Part shown: piece by piece, positions 1 through 8,813 of the stretch
How positions within the stretch are numbered: the stretch's first letter is position 1
How the letters are laid out: each line of letters opens with the position of its first letter
DNA from: Janthinobacterium lividum
GTDB taxonomy: Bacteria > Pseudomonadota > Gammaproteobacteria > Burkholderiales > Burkholderiaceae_D
DNA length: 64,000 nucleotides
Assembly (NCBI RefSeq): GCF_023509035.1
Contig: NZ_CP075583.1
Coordinates: 4,340,001 to 4,404,000 of the forward strand
Reading direction: 5' to 3'
Position numbers and translations under genes: made by a program
The notes under the pieces: generated by a model
Databases searched by the model: none
Seen by the model: only the letters and a program-made list of their open reading frames with translations
Told to the model about the DNA's origin: nothing

Positions 1-344
1 ACGACGTTTTCTTCGAGCACGCGCAGCGGCGTGATGTCGGCCGCATTTTCGCCGGCGCGGGCGTTCTTGTAGACTGCCTTGGTATAGGTTTTCGCCGTCA
101 GTGCCTTCAGGTCCGCGGCCGGGATATCGGTGGCGAACTTCTTCAGGATTTCGAATGCCAGGTCGGCATACGACAATGTGCGCCAGGCATTGAGCTCGGC
201 ACCAGTGACTTGCGGGTAGTGTTCAGGGAGATACAGTCCGCCATCGGGGGCCAGGCCGCCCAGGAGGATATCGGAGAATTGCTGCAAAGATGACTGTTGC
301 GACTGCAATGGCGCTTTATCAGCGCGGGTAGACACGTAATGCAT
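1..344 (-). CDS. thrC: Threonine synthase, N-terminal part (gene runs off the window)
   Basis: Reading the minus strand from the ATG at 344 gives about 114 residues opening MHYVSTRADK, then SDILLGGLAPDGGLYLPEHYP. That is the typical N-terminal domain of PLP-dependent threonine synthase, the enzyme that turns O-phosphohomoserine into threonine and phosphate. The PLP lysine and the rest of the catalytic domain lie beyond base 1. After the start, an insertion rich in Gln and Ser separates the MHYVSTR segment from the LLGGLAPDGG segment. The gene precedes the threonine-degrading operon on the same strand but is separated from it by an oppositely oriented ATPase gene, so they are not one transcript. 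The family assignment is from sequence recognition. Confidence 0.9.
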   Translation of the reverse strand, partial: MHYVSTRADKAPLQSQQSSLQQFSDILLGGLAPDGGLYLPEHYPQVTGAELNAWRTLSYADLAFEILKKFATDIPAADLKALTAKTYTKAVYKNARAGENAADITPLRVLEENV

Positions 345-612
345 AGATTTGAAGAGTCCAATTGAGCTGAGAGCGGTTGATCATGAATGGCAGCGGATAT
401 TATAGTGCCAGCCGCCGTCCAAGGCGAATCGCGTGGCGCCAGCCAGATCAAGATGTGACAATTGGAGAGCTTGAATGTTATCAATCCAGCCATAATGGCT
501 GAGATCAAGCCAGGTGAACATGGCCGGTGTAAGCACTGGCGTGCGCCGCCGATTTGCGCCACACTGTGCTGAATGTTCCTGCCATGACTATTGATGGAGT
601 CGAAAACCGGCC

Positions 613-1353
613 ATGCCGATCAGTAAAAAACCGTATTTGCAAAGCGCCGCGCTGCGCCCCGACGTTGCCGTCGATCTGGACCACTATCCGTTCACCATCC
701 CCGCCATCCGCGACTTCGTGCACATGGACTTCCACCGCGATGTAACATTTTTCGTGGGCGAAAATGGCAGCGGCAAGTCGACCATGCTCGAAGCGCTGGC
801 CGTGGCGCTGGGCTTTGGCAAGGATGGCGGCACGCGCAATGTGCGCATCGCCCTGCCGTCAGATGAGGAGTCGGGCTTGCACGCACACTTGCGTTTGAGC
901 AAAAGCTACAAGAAGCCCGATGACAGTTATTTTTTGCGCGCCGAGAGCTTTTTCAACGTCGCCACCTACATGGACGACATGCCCGAATACCTGGGCAGCT
1001 ACGGCGGCAAGTCGCTGCACGCGCAATCGCACGGCGAAGCGTTCATGGCGACCTTGATCAACAAGCTGCGGGGAAAAGGCTTGTATCTGCTGGACGAGCC
1101 CGAGGCGGCGCTGTCGCCGAGCCGCCAGATGGCGGCCCTGTCGGTGATCCACCAGCTGGTGCAGGACGACTCCCAGCTGATCATCGCCACCCACTCGCCG
1201 ATACTGCTGGCCTACCCGAACGCGAAAATCCTGATGTTTACGGGCGGCGGCATCCACGAAGTGGCGTATGAAGACACGGAACACTACGCCGTGACGCGCG
1301 ATTTCCTGAATAATTATCCACGAAGGCTGGAGCAGCTGTTTGAGGAGGAGTGA
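613..1353 (+). CDS. AAA family ATPase (ABC-type/RecF-like, single domain)
   Basis: A 246-residue soluble ATPase. Walker A is GENGSGKST at residues 49-57, a signature-like segment QSHGEAF lies near 138-144, Walker B is LYLLDEPEA near 157-165, and the switch-like ATHSP is near 192. This order matches the compact OLD/RecF/SMC-like 'AAA_21/AAA_23' ATPases, which act as stand-alone proteins or as ATPase halves of defence and repair systems. No nuclease or transporter partner lies beside it, so its role is unknown. It is a lone plus-strand gene between thrC and sdaA. The ATG at 613 has no strong ribosome binding site, although a GGAG lies about 14 bases upstream. Confidence 0.8.
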   Translation: MPISKKPYLQSAALRPDVAVDLDHYPFTIPAIRDFVHMDFHRDVTFFVGENGSGKSTMLEALAVALGFGKDGGTRNVRIALPSDEESGLHAHLRLSKSYKKPDDSYFLRAESFFNVATYMDDMPEYLGSYGGKSLHAQSHGEAFMATLINKLRGKGLYLLDEPEAALSPSRQMAALSVIHQLVQDDSQLIIATHSPILLAYPNAKILMFTGGGIHEVAYEDTEHYAVTRDFLNNYPRRLEQLFEEE

Positions 1354-1380
1354 GGGTGCAATAAGACGCAGCGGAAATCT

Positions 1381-1407
1381 GGGGTCAGACCCGGCGGGTC
1401 TGACCCC
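1381..1407. repeat. Perfect 12-bp inverted repeat, candidate bidirectional terminator or dispersed palindrome
   Basis: GGGGTCAGACCC at 1381-1392 is followed after three bases by its exact reverse complement at 1396-1407. It lies between the 3' ends of the convergent ATPase and sdaA genes. There is no T tract on either strand, so it is not a classic intrinsic terminator. It may still stop transcription by structure or be a mobile palindromic element. Confidence 0.65.
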
Positions 1408-1412
1408 GGCAC

Positions 1413-2813
1413 TTAGCAAGCGGCGTGGTTGACGGTGATCACGTGCACGGCCAGCCCGCCCAGAGACGTTTCCTTGTACTTGTCCTGCATGTCCGCGCCC
1501 GTCTGGCGCATGGTTTCGATGACTTCGTCGAGGCTGACGAAATGCGTGCCATCGCCCTTCAGCGCCAGCGAGGCGGCCGTAATCGCTTTCACGGCGCCCA
1601 TGCCATTGCGCTCGATGCAGGGGATCTGCACCAGGCCGCCGATGGGGTCGCACGTCATGCCCAGGTGGTGTTCGATGCCGATTTCAGCTGCGTTCTCGAT
1701 CTGTTCATTCGTGCCGCCCAGCGCGGCCACGAGGCCGGCCGCCGCCATGGCGCACGCCACGCCCACTTCGCCCTGGCACCCCACTTCGGCGCCCGAAATC
1801 GAGGCATTGCGCTTGCACAGCATGCCGATGGCGGCCGCCGTCAGCATGAAGCGGCGCACGCCGCCGACCGGGTCGCTGGGGCGGCAATCCTGCGCATAGT
1901 AGCGCAGCACGGCCGGGATGATGCCGGCGGCGCCGTTGGTCGGCGCCGTCACCACGCGCCCGCCGGCCGCGTTTTCCTCGTTGACGGCCATCGCGTACAG
2001 GCTGACCAGGTGCACAGCGTCGTGCGGCAAGTCGTTGGCGCGGTTGTCGGACGCCTTCGCCTCCTGCGCCAAACGCCATAATTTCGCGGCGCGGCGCTTC
2101 ACGTTCAAGCCGCCCGGCAGGTTGCCCGTCGTTTCCAGGCCGTGCGCGATGCAGTCGCGCATGACGTGCCAGATGCGGTCCAGGCCTTCATTGAGTTCTG
2201 TCTCGCTGCGCTTGACGCACTCGTTCGCGCGCAGCATTTCAGGGATCGACAGGCCGCTTTCCACGCCATGCGCCAGCAACTGCTCCATGGTGTCGAAGGG
2301 GAAGACGACTCTTGCGCTGGCGGCCGACTCCACGGCCGCTTCCGCCTGGGCTTCGCCCGCTTCGCGGATAAAACCGCCGCCTATCGAGTAATACACTTTG
2401 TCGACACGGCTGCCGTCCGCCAGTTTCAGGGTGAAGCGCATGCCGTTCGGGTGCTCGGGCAGCGACTCGCTCTTGTTCCAGATCAAACCCGTGGCAGCCG
2501 TAAACGGCACGACGTGCGTGCCCAGCAGCGCGATTTCACCGGCCGTCTCGATGGCGGCCAGCTTGCTGTCGACTGCATCGGGCGCCACGTCCTGCGGCGT
2601 TTCGCCCATCAAACCCAGAATGACGGCCTTGTCCGTGGCATGGCCCACGCCCGTCAGCGCCAGCGAGCCATACAGGGCCGCCTCGACGCCCACTACTTGG
2701 TCCAGCGGACCGTATTCGACCAGAAAACGCCGCGCCGCCACCATCGGTCCCACTGTATGGGAACTCGACGGCCCGATGCCGATTTTAAACAGGTCAAATA
2801 CGCTCATGTCCAT
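1413..2813 (-). CDS. sdaA: L-serine ammonia-lyase, iron-sulfur dependent, single chain
   Basis: A 466-residue enzyme that deaminates L-serine to pyruvate and ammonia in the cytoplasm. The N-terminal beta domain carries the family signature GIGPSSSHTVGPM near residues 12-24. The C-terminal alpha domain has the cysteines expected for the labile [4Fe-4S] cluster (CKRNAS, VGCQGEVG, MTCDPIGG) and the NGAAGIIPAVL motif. The length equals that of single-chain SdaA/TdcG proteins. It is the last gene of a probable kbl-tdh-sdaA operon, 51 bases after tdh. There it would remove serine made from the glycine released by Kbl, linking threonine, glycine and serine breakdown to pyruvate. An ATG two codons inside (MSVFDLF) is an equally possible start. 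Confidence 0.95.
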   Translation of the reverse strand: MDMSVFDLFKIGIGPSSSHTVGPMVAARRFLVEYGPLDQVVGVEAALYGSLALTGVGHATDKAVILGLMGETPQDVAPDAVDSKLAAIETAGEIALLGTHVVPFTAATGLIWNKSESLPEHPNGMRFTLKLADGSRVDKVYYSIGGGFIREAGEAQAEAAVESAASARVVFPFDTMEQLLAHGVESGLSIPEMLRANECVKRSETELNEGLDRIWHVMRDCIAHGLETTGNLPGGLNVKRRAAKLWRLAQEAKASDNRANDLPHDAVHLVSLYAMAVNEENAAGGRVVTAPTNGAAGIIPAVLRYYAQDCRPSDPVGGVRRFMLTAAAIGMLCKRNASISGAEVGCQGEVGVACAMAAAGLVAALGGTNEQIENAAEIGIEHHLGMTCDPIGGLVQIPCIERNGMGAVKAITAASLALKGDGTHFVSLDEVIETMRQTGADMQDKYKETSLGGLAVHVITVNHAAC

Positions 2814-2864
2814 GTAGTGTCTCTTTACTTGTGTTGTAGTTATTTATATGGTGATCGTGCGCGT

Positions 2865-3830
2865 TCAGGCTGCCTTGGCGGCGTGGCCCACGTCGACATT
2901 GGCCAGCATGTCCGTGACCATCTGCTCGACGCCGATCTGCGCCTTCCAGCCCCAATCGGCGCTGGCCTTGCTGTCGTCCAGACTTTGCGGCCAGCTGTCG
3001 GCGATGGCCTGGCGGCTGTCCGGCTTGTAGCTGATCTTGAAGTCCGGCACCATGTGCACGATGGCTTTCGCCAGTTGCTCGGGGTTGAACGACACGCCCG
3101 CCACATTGTACGAAGAACGGATCTTGATCGATGCTGCCGGCGCGTCCATCAGTTCGATGGTGGCGCGGATCGCGTCGGGCATGTAAATCATCGGCAAGGT
3201 GGTGTTCGCATCGAGGAAGCAGTCATAGCGCTCGCCGCGCAAGGCCGCATGGAAGATGGCGATCGCGTAATCGGTGGTGCCGCCGCCCGGAGGCGACTTG
3301 TAGCTGATGATGCCCGGGTAGCGGATGCTGCGCACGTCCACGCCATACTTGTTGAAATAGTATTCGCACAGGCGCTCGCCGGCCAGCTTGCTGATGCCGT
3401 ACATCGACGTCGGGTCCATCACCGTCATTTGCGGCGTGTTCACTTGCGGCGTGTTCGGGCCAAAGGCGGCGATCGACGATGGCCAGAAGATGCGCAAAGG
3501 CTTACCTGCTTCGCCCCGCTCGCGCGCCAGTTCCAGGATATTGAGCAAGCCGTCCATGTTCAGGCTCCATGCCTTCAGCGGAGCCGCCTCGCCCGTGGCC
3601 GACAGCATCGCCGCCAGCTGGTACACCTGGGTGATGTTCTCGTCAGCGATGACGGTCGCCAGGCCGTCCTTGTCCAGCACATTGAGCTGGGCATAGCGCT
3701 TGGCCTGGTACAGATTATTCGTGCCGATGTCGCTGGCGATGACGTTGTCCGCGCCGTGCTGCAGCGCGAGCGCGCCCACCAGTTCACTACCGATTTGGCC
3801 GTTTGCGCCAATGACTAAGATGCGTTCCAT
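2865..3830 (-). CDS. tdh: L-threonine 3-dehydrogenase, short-chain (SDR) type
   Basis: A 321-residue extended-SDR protein. The Rossmann motif GANGQIGSEL is at residues 8-17, an acidic NAD-binding residue follows in ASDIGTNN, and the catalytic pair is in MYGISKLAGE (YxxxK). The family is annotated as NAD-dependent epimerase/dehydratase, and its members beside kbl are SDR-type L-threonine dehydrogenases, known from Cupriavidus and Flavobacterium. These oxidise threonine to 2-amino-3-ketobutyrate. Here the gene follows kbl by 20 bases, which strongly supports that substrate. It is unrelated to the zinc-dependent MDR-type Tdh of E. coli. The sugar-epimerase reading is possible from sequence alone but unlikely in this operon. 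Confidence 0.88.
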   Translation of the reverse strand: MERILVIGANGQIGSELVGALALQHGADNVIASDIGTNNLYQAKRYAQLNVLDKDGLATVIADENITQVYQLAAMLSATGEAAPLKAWSLNMDGLLNILELARERGEAGKPLRIFWPSSIAAFGPNTPQVNTPQMTVMDPTSMYGISKLAGERLCEYYFNKYGVDVRSIRYPGIISYKSPPGGGTTDYAIAIFHAALRGERYDCFLDANTTLPMIYMPDAIRATIELMDAPAASIKIRSSYNVAGVSFNPEQLAKAIVHMVPDFKISYKPDSRQAIADSWPQSLDDSKASADWGWKAQIGVEQMVTDMLANVDVGHAAKAA

Positions 3831-3850
3831 GCTATTTTCCTGAATTCTTG

Positions 3851-5074
3851 TTAATTAGTAGTGGTAGTGGTCAGCAGACCGAGTTCCTTGCCTGCCTGCT
3901 CGAAGGCGGCCAGCACTTTCACCAGCTGTTCACGCGTGTGCGCAGCCGACAGCTGCACGCGGACACGGGCCTGGCCCATCGGCACGACCGGGTAGAAGAA
4001 ACCCGTCACCAGCACGCCCAGCTCATACAGGCGGGCGGCGAATTTCTGCGCCACGGGAGCGTCGAACAGCATCACCGGCACGACAGGATGGGTGCCCGGC
4101 TTGATGGTGAAGCCGATGCGCTCGATCTCGCTGCGGAAGAAAGCCGTGTTGTCATGCAGGCGGTCGCGCAGTTCCGTCGACTTGGCCAGGCGTTCCAGTA
4201 CCGACAGCGAAGCGCCGGCGATCGATGGCGCCAGGGTGTTCGAGAACAGATACGGGCGCGATTTCTGGCGCAGGGTGTCGATGACTTCCTTGCGCGCCGA
4301 GGTAAAGCCGCCCATGGCGCCGCCCAGAGCCTTGCCCAGGGTGCCCGTGATGATGTCGATGCGGCCCATCACATTGTGGTGTTCGTGCGTGCCGCGGCCC
4401 GTCGCGCCCATGAAGCCTGAAGCGTGGCATTCGTCGATCATCACCAGCGCGCCGTATTGGTCGGCCAGGTCGCAGATTTTGTCGAGCTGCGCAATCGTGC
4501 CATCCATCGAGAACACGCCGTCCGTGACGATGACTTTATGGCGCTTGCCGGCGGCAATCGCCGCTTTCAGCTGCACTTCCAGGTCGGCCATGTCGTTGTG
4601 GGCGTAGCGGTAGCGGCCTGCCTTGCACAGGCGGATGCCGTCGATGATGGAAGCGTGGTTCAGCGCGTCGGAGATGATGGCGTCGTTTTCATCGAACAGG
4701 GGCTCGAACACGCCGCCGTTGGCGTCGAATGCGGCCGCATACAAAATCGTGTCCTCGGTACCCAGGAACGCGGAAATCGCCTGTTCCAGTTCTTTATGTA
4801 CGGTTTGCGTGCCGCAAATGAAGCGCACGGACGACAGGCCGTAGCCATACTTTTCCGTAGCGGCAATGGACGCTTCCTGCGTCTGCAGGTCGCCTGACAG
4901 GCCAAGGTAGTTGTTCGCACACATATTGATCAGGGTACGGCCATCGTCGCACACCACTTCGGCGCCCTGGCGCGAGGCGATCACGCGCTCGGGCTTGTAC
5001 AAGCCCTGTTCGCGCAGTTGATCGAGATTCTGTTGCAGACCGCTGAAAAAGGTGTTCTTCGCTTGCTCGCTCAT
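3851..5074 (-). CDS. kbl: Glycine C-acetyltransferase (2-amino-3-ketobutyrate CoA ligase)
   Basis: A 407-residue PLP enzyme of the alpha-oxoamine synthase family. It cleaves 2-amino-3-ketobutyrate with CoA to glycine and acetyl-CoA. Visible features are NMCANNYLGLSG near the N-terminus, SSVRFICGTQ, the DECHASGFMG motif and the PLP lysine in GTLGKALGGAMGG. I chose the ATG at 5074 (MSEQAKNTFF) over the longer frame to 5131. It is preceded by AAGGA at good spacing, and homologues begin close to this point. It is the first gene of the kbl-tdh-sdaA operon and is transcribed away from the XRE-cupin regulator. Confidence 0.95.
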   Translation of the reverse strand: MSEQAKNTFFSGLQQNLDQLREQGLYKPERVIASRQGAEVVCDDGRTLINMCANNYLGLSGDLQTQEASIAATEKYGYGLSSVRFICGTQTVHKELEQAISAFLGTEDTILYAAAFDANGGVFEPLFDENDAIISDALNHASIIDGIRLCKAGRYRYAHNDMADLEVQLKAAIAAGKRHKVIVTDGVFSMDGTIAQLDKICDLADQYGALVMIDECHASGFMGATGRGTHEHHNVMGRIDIITGTLGKALGGAMGGFTSARKEVIDTLRQKSRPYLFSNTLAPSIAGASLSVLERLAKSTELRDRLHDNTAFFRSEIERIGFTIKPGTHPVVPVMLFDAPVAQKFAARLYELGVLVTGFFYPVVPMGQARVRVQLSAAHTREQLVKVLAAFEQAGKELGLLTTTTTN

Positions 5075-5220
5075 GATGATCCTTGTGTGTCCCTGTTGTA
5101 TGTGTGGTATCCGGATGACCTCAGCCGCCATAGGGGAGCGGCCGCTTGACCGGTGCGCGCAGTATGCTGTACCGTGAAGCGCTGTTTGAAGTCTACACGT
5201 TTCCGTGTTTTTCCTAAAAA

Positions 5221-5254
5221 TCCACTATTTCGAACTGAAATTCAATATAGTGGA
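5221..5254. promoter_or_regulatory. Candidate operator between kbl and the XRE-cupin regulator
   Basis: TCCACTAT (5221-5228) and ATAGTGGA (5247-5254) form an 8-bp inverted repeat. Inside it is a second palindrome, TTTC-N5-GAAA at 5228-5240. The site lies in the divergent intergenic region, about 40 bases before the regulator start and 150 before kbl. The likely ligand protein is the adjacent XRE regulator, but this is inference. Confidence 0.5.
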
Positions 5255-5293
5255 TATTACCCAAGCATTTTGAACTTTGCAAGCCACCTGCCG

Positions 5294-5869
5294 ATGAAAA
5301 CCAGCGTTTCGACCAATTCTCCCCCTGAAGTGGGTGCCACCCTGCAACGGCTGCGCCTCGCCCGCGGCCTGACACTGGAAGATTTGTCGCGCATCGCGGG
5401 CGTCTCGAAGTCCATGTTGTCGCAAATCGAGCGCGAAAAAGCCAATCCCACCATCGCCATCACGTGGCGCCTGGCCAACGCCCTGGGCGTGCAGATCGGC
5501 GAATTGCTCTCCAGCGCGGAAAAAGCCGTGGAAACCATCCGCATCACGGATGCCCACGAAACCCCCACCCTGCCCGGCGACCACGCGGGCTACGTGCTGC
5601 GCATCCTGGGGCCGATGGAACTGGCTGGCAAGTACGAATGGTATGAAGTGACCCTGGCGCCGGGCGGCGAACTGGCGTCGCAGCCGCACGACCCTGGCAC
5701 CACCGAGCATTTGACGGTGATCCATGGCAACCTGGAGCTGGAAGTGGGTACAGCGAAGAAAAAGGTCAAGAATGGCGGCACGGCACGCTATCCGGCGGAC
5801 CAGCCGCATACCATCCGCAATCTGGGAAAAACTGAAGGAAAAGCTTTACTGGTGGTCATCCATAGATAG
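5294..5869 (+). CDS. XRE-family regulator with C-terminal cupin domain
   Basis: A 191-residue protein with an N-terminal HTH_3 domain (roughly 13-67; core TLEDLSRIAGVSKSMLSQIE) and a C-terminal cupin_2 domain (roughly 105-188; motifs GTTEHLTVIHGNLELEVG and GGTARYPADQPHTIRN). HTH-cupin proteins usually sense a small amino-acid-like or polyamine effector in the cupin. The ATG at 5294 (MKTSVSTN) is preferred because the HTH of this family begins 15-20 residues in; the open frame extends upstream to 5153 without similarity. It is divergent from kbl-tdh-sdaA and a palindrome lies between them, so control of threonine catabolism is the best guess. Confidence 0.85.
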   Translation: MKTSVSTNSPPEVGATLQRLRLARGLTLEDLSRIAGVSKSMLSQIEREKANPTIAITWRLANALGVQIGELLSSAEKAVETIRITDAHETPTLPGDHAGYVLRILGPMELAGKYEWYEVTLAPGGELASQPHDPGTTEHLTVIHGNLELEVGTAKKKVKNGGTARYPADQPHTIRNLGKTEGKALLVVIHR

Positions 5870-5960
5870 TTGCTTTTCAGCGGTGTGCAATAAGCTCTTT
5901 CACCCATGCTAAGATTTTGGAATAGACAAGATTTTCACTGTCTTTCATGGAGCCTTAGCA

Positions 5961-6889
5961 ATGACGATTTCCGAAAGCACCACCCTCTTCCACCAAAAAA
6001 GGTCGTCCAGTACGATCCTGATATTGCGCTGCAATCCGGGCAGGATATCGTCTACCGCCTCTCGCTCGAGTATGACGACAAGCGCAAGATGCCGGACTTG
6101 ATCGCCGGCTTCCTGGAAAAAACTGACAAGAATGCGCTTGAGGCGCTGATCATCGGCATGTGGGGCGACCCCTACGAGGCGGGCGCTGACGAGGTGATCG
6201 CCGCGCTGGCCAGCCACGCGCCGCAGTTGCCCAACTTGCGCGCCCTGTTCATCGGCGACATGACGTACGAGGAATGCGAAATCTCGTGGATCGTGCAAGG
6301 CAGCTACAAGCCGCTGCTGGACGCTTTCCCGCAGCTGGAAGAACTGCGCATCCGTGGCGGCAATGAATTGATCATCGAACCGTTCGCGCACCAGAACCTG
6401 CGCAAGTTCACCATCGAGTCCGGTGGCCTCGATCAGAAGATCGCGCAGGCGTTGGCCCAGTCGAGCATGCCCAAGCTGGAATACCTGGAACTGTGGCTAG
6501 GCACGGACGACTACGGCTTCTCGGGCGACGTGGCGCTGTACCAGCAGGTACTGGCGCAACTGGCCACGCCAACCCTGCATTACCTGGGCCTGCGCGATGC
6601 GCAGATCGCCGACGAGCTGGCCGTCTGGCTAGCTAACGAGCCGCTGCTGGCCACGGTCGAGACCCTGGATCTGTCGCTGGGCACCCTGGGCGACATCGGC
6701 GCCGAAGCACTACTGCACGGCACGCAATTGGGCAATCTGAAGCGCATGGACCTGTCGCATCACTATATCTCGGAAGCGAACCAGGAAAAACTCAACGCCC
6801 TGCCCTTCCCGATCAGGCTCGATGATCCGCAGGAAGACGACGACGACGACGACGACGAAGTCTATCGCTATGTCGCCGTCGGCGAATAA
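5961..6889 (+). CDS. STM4015-family protein (leucine-rich-repeat-like), frame interrupted near its start
   Basis: First gene of the five-gene STM4015-STM4011 cluster. The body has LRR-like segments (LPNLRALFIGD, FPQLEELRIRGG, NLRKFTIES, LEYLELWLG, LKRMDLSHHYI) and ends in an acidic tail of seven aspartates encoded by a GAC run. The function is unknown. The best start is ATG 5961 (MTISESTTLFHQ), with GGAG about eight bases upstream. That frame leaves the main frame at an A6 run (5995-6000). The length from 5961 to the stop is one base short of a multiple of three, and one more A would join TTLFHQ to KKVVQYDPD. The alternative start at 5906 stays in frame but gives a 30-residue leader that does not look natural. 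Slippage on A6 or a sequencing error could explain it. Confidence 0.75.
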
Positions 6890-6895
6890 ATAAGG

Positions 6896-7972
6896 ATGCT
6901 TTTGCTGGCCACCGCCGGCAGCAAGCGCGTGCGCCTGATGCAGGTGGCGCGCGCGCAACTGCGCCTGCCGCCTGCGCAAGTGCTGGAGTGGCGCGACTGG
7001 CTGGCGCAACCGGCGCTACTGGAGGAGGCATTGCGCCAACCCTGCCTGTTCAAGATCGAACCGCCCGGCGACGATCCTGCCGCCCATTTTCTGTTATTGC
7101 AGGCGGGCTGCCGGCTGCAGGACCGTCCGCCAGTCGCGGCGCCCGCACATGGCGAGCTGCTGGCCATGGATACCTGGTTTGCCGGTTTTACAGCTGCCAT
7201 GGCGTCCCTGACGACGCAACTGGCCGAGCTGCCGCAGGCGCGCGTATTCAATGCACCGGGCGAGATCAGTCTCATGACGGACAAGCTGGCCTGCCAGCGC
7301 CATTTGGCGGCGCACGGCGTGCCCATACCCGACTTGCTGGGCCCCGTGGAGAGCTACGGGCACCTGCAGTCGCTGCTGCACCAGCATGACCTCGACCGCG
7401 TGTACCTGAAACCGCGCTACGGCTCGTCCGCGTCCGGCGTCGTCGCCTACCGGCGCAACCGGGCGGGCCGGCAGCAAGCCACCACCTCGGCCAACTTGTC
7501 GCGGGTGGATGGCCAGACACGTTTATTCAACGTCAAGCACATGACGCGCTACGAGACGCAGCACGACATCGCCGCCCTCGTCGACGCGCTGGCCGCCCAG
7601 GAACTGTACGCGGAAGCGTGGCTGAACAAGCCGCGCTGCGGCGACAGCCATTACGATCTGCGCGTCGTGACCCTGGCGGGCCAGCCCGCGCACCGGGTGG
7701 CGCGTATCGGACAGCACATGATGACGAACCTGCACCTCGACAACCGGCGCGGCGACGCGGCCGGCCTTTTGAGCGAAGCCGACCTGGCGGCGCTGGAAGC
7801 AACAAGCGCCCAGGCCGCGCGCGCCTTCCCCTTCAGCCACGTGACGGGCTACGACCTCGTGGTACGCCAGGGCCAGGCCCATGTGCTGGAAGCAAATGCC
7901 TTCGGCGACCTGCTGCCCGGCTTGTTATGGCAAGGCGCGGACACTTACGCAGCGCAACTGACACATGTTTAA
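6896..7972 (+). CDS. STM4014-family protein, ATP-grasp-like ligase
   Basis: A 358-residue protein starting six bases after the STM4015-like gene. An ATP-grasp layout is visible: a lysine-bearing central part (SLMTDKLACQRHL, then DRVYLKPRYGSSASGV), the acidic stretch AEAWLNKPRCGDSHYDLRVV, and the C-terminal metal-binding EANAFGDLLPGLLW. ATP-grasp enzymes join a carboxylate to an amine or thiol through an acyl-phosphate. The substrate here is unknown. Its 3' end overlaps the next gene by eight bases, so the two are probably translationally coupled. The family name comes from the Salmonella locus; I know of no assigned biochemical role. Confidence 0.82.
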   Translation: MLLLATAGSKRVRLMQVARAQLRLPPAQVLEWRDWLAQPALLEEALRQPCLFKIEPPGDDPAAHFLLLQAGCRLQDRPPVAAPAHGELLAMDTWFAGFTAAMASLTTQLAELPQARVFNAPGEISLMTDKLACQRHLAAHGVPIPDLLGPVESYGHLQSLLHQHDLDRVYLKPRYGSSASGVVAYRRNRAGRQQATTSANLSRVDGQTRLFNVKHMTRYETQHDIAALVDALAAQELYAEAWLNKPRCGDSHYDLRVVTLAGQPAHRVARIGQHMMTNLHLDNRRGDAAGLLSEADLAALEATSAQAARAFPFSHVTGYDLVVRQGQAHVLEANAFGDLLPGLLWQGADTYAAQLTHV

Positions 7973-8813
7973 AGACGCACCGGCCATCCCCGACATTCAC
8001 GCCATCGTCGGCAGCCACGACCTCGTCTTCCTCACGCTCGACACCCTGCGCTACGACGTGGCGCAAGCGCTGTATGAGGCGGGTGAATTGCCCGTGTTGG
8101 GGCGCTTCCTGCCGCCGGGCGGCTGGGAACGGCGCCACTCGCCCGCCACGTTCACGTATGCGGCGCACCAAGCCTTCTTCGCGGGCTTTTTGCCCACGCC
8201 GGCCGCGCCGGGACGCCATCCGCGCCTGTTCGCCAGCGCTTTTGCGGGCAGCGAAACGACATCGCCGCACACGTTTGCGTTCGAGGAAGCGGACCTTCCC
8301 GCCGCACTGGCCGCACGCGGCTACCGCACCATCTGCATCGGCGGCGTGGGTTTCTTTAATAAACAGACCGCGCTGGGCACGGTGCTGCCGTCGCTGTTCC
8401 AGGAAAGCCACTGGAGCGCCGGCATGGGCGTGGCCAGCCGCCACTCGACGCAAAAGCAGGTGGCGCTGGCCATAGCCCGCCTGGCGGACGGCGTGCAGCG
8501 CACCTTTTTGTTCATCAACGTGGCCGCCCTGCATACGCCGAACCGCGCCTACCTGCCCGGCTGCCGCGCCGACAACCTGGACAGCCATGCGGCGGCCCTG
8601 CGCTACGTGGATGGCGCGCTGGCGCCATTGTTTGCCGCCTGCGCCGCGCGCGCGCCCACGTTTGCCATCGTCTGCTCGGACCACGGCAGCGCATATGGCG
8701 AAGACGGCTACCGGGGCCACAGGGTGGCCCACGACAGCGTGTGGAACGTGCCATATGCGCACTTCTTCATCGCCCCCGATACAGACACAAATTCCCAGGA
8801 GTCCCCATCGTGA
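7965..8813 (+). CDS. STM4013/SEN3800-family hydrolase (sulfatase/alkaline-phosphatase fold)
   Basis: A 282-residue protein of the alkaline phosphatase superfamily. LVFLTLDTLRYDVA near residue 23 gives a metal-binding Asp and a Thr in the nucleophile position. CSDHGSAYGEDGYRGHRVAHD near 225-245 gives the second metal site (DHG and H). Thr rather than the Cys/Ser of formylglycine sulfatases suggests a phosphotransferase or phosphodiesterase. There is no signal peptide, unlike most sulfatases, so it probably acts in the cytoplasm with its neighbours. It overlaps the upstream gene by eight bases and the downstream gene by four (GTGA). Confidence 0.82.
   Translation: MFKDAPAIPDIHAIVGSHDLVFLTLDTLRYDVAQALYEAGELPVLGRFLPPGGWERRHSPATFTYAAHQAFFAGFLPTPAAPGRHPRLFASAFAGSETTSPHTFAFEEADLPAALAARGYRTICIGGVGFFNKQTALGTVLPSLFQESHWSAGMGVASRHSTQKQVALAIARLADGVQRTFLFINVAALHTPNRAYLPGCRADNLDSHAAALRYVDGALAPLFAACAARAPTFAIVCSDHGSAYGEDGYRGHRVAHDSVWNVPYAHFFIAPDTDTNSQESPS

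Noticed and set aside
2142..3818. 558-residue plus-strand frame
   Set aside because: Spans two real minus-strand genes (sdaA and tdh) and has no family features.
6835..6858. GAC trinucleotide run as a possible phase-variable repeat
   Set aside because: A three-base unit cannot switch the frame; it only encodes the poly-Asp tail of the STM4015-like protein.
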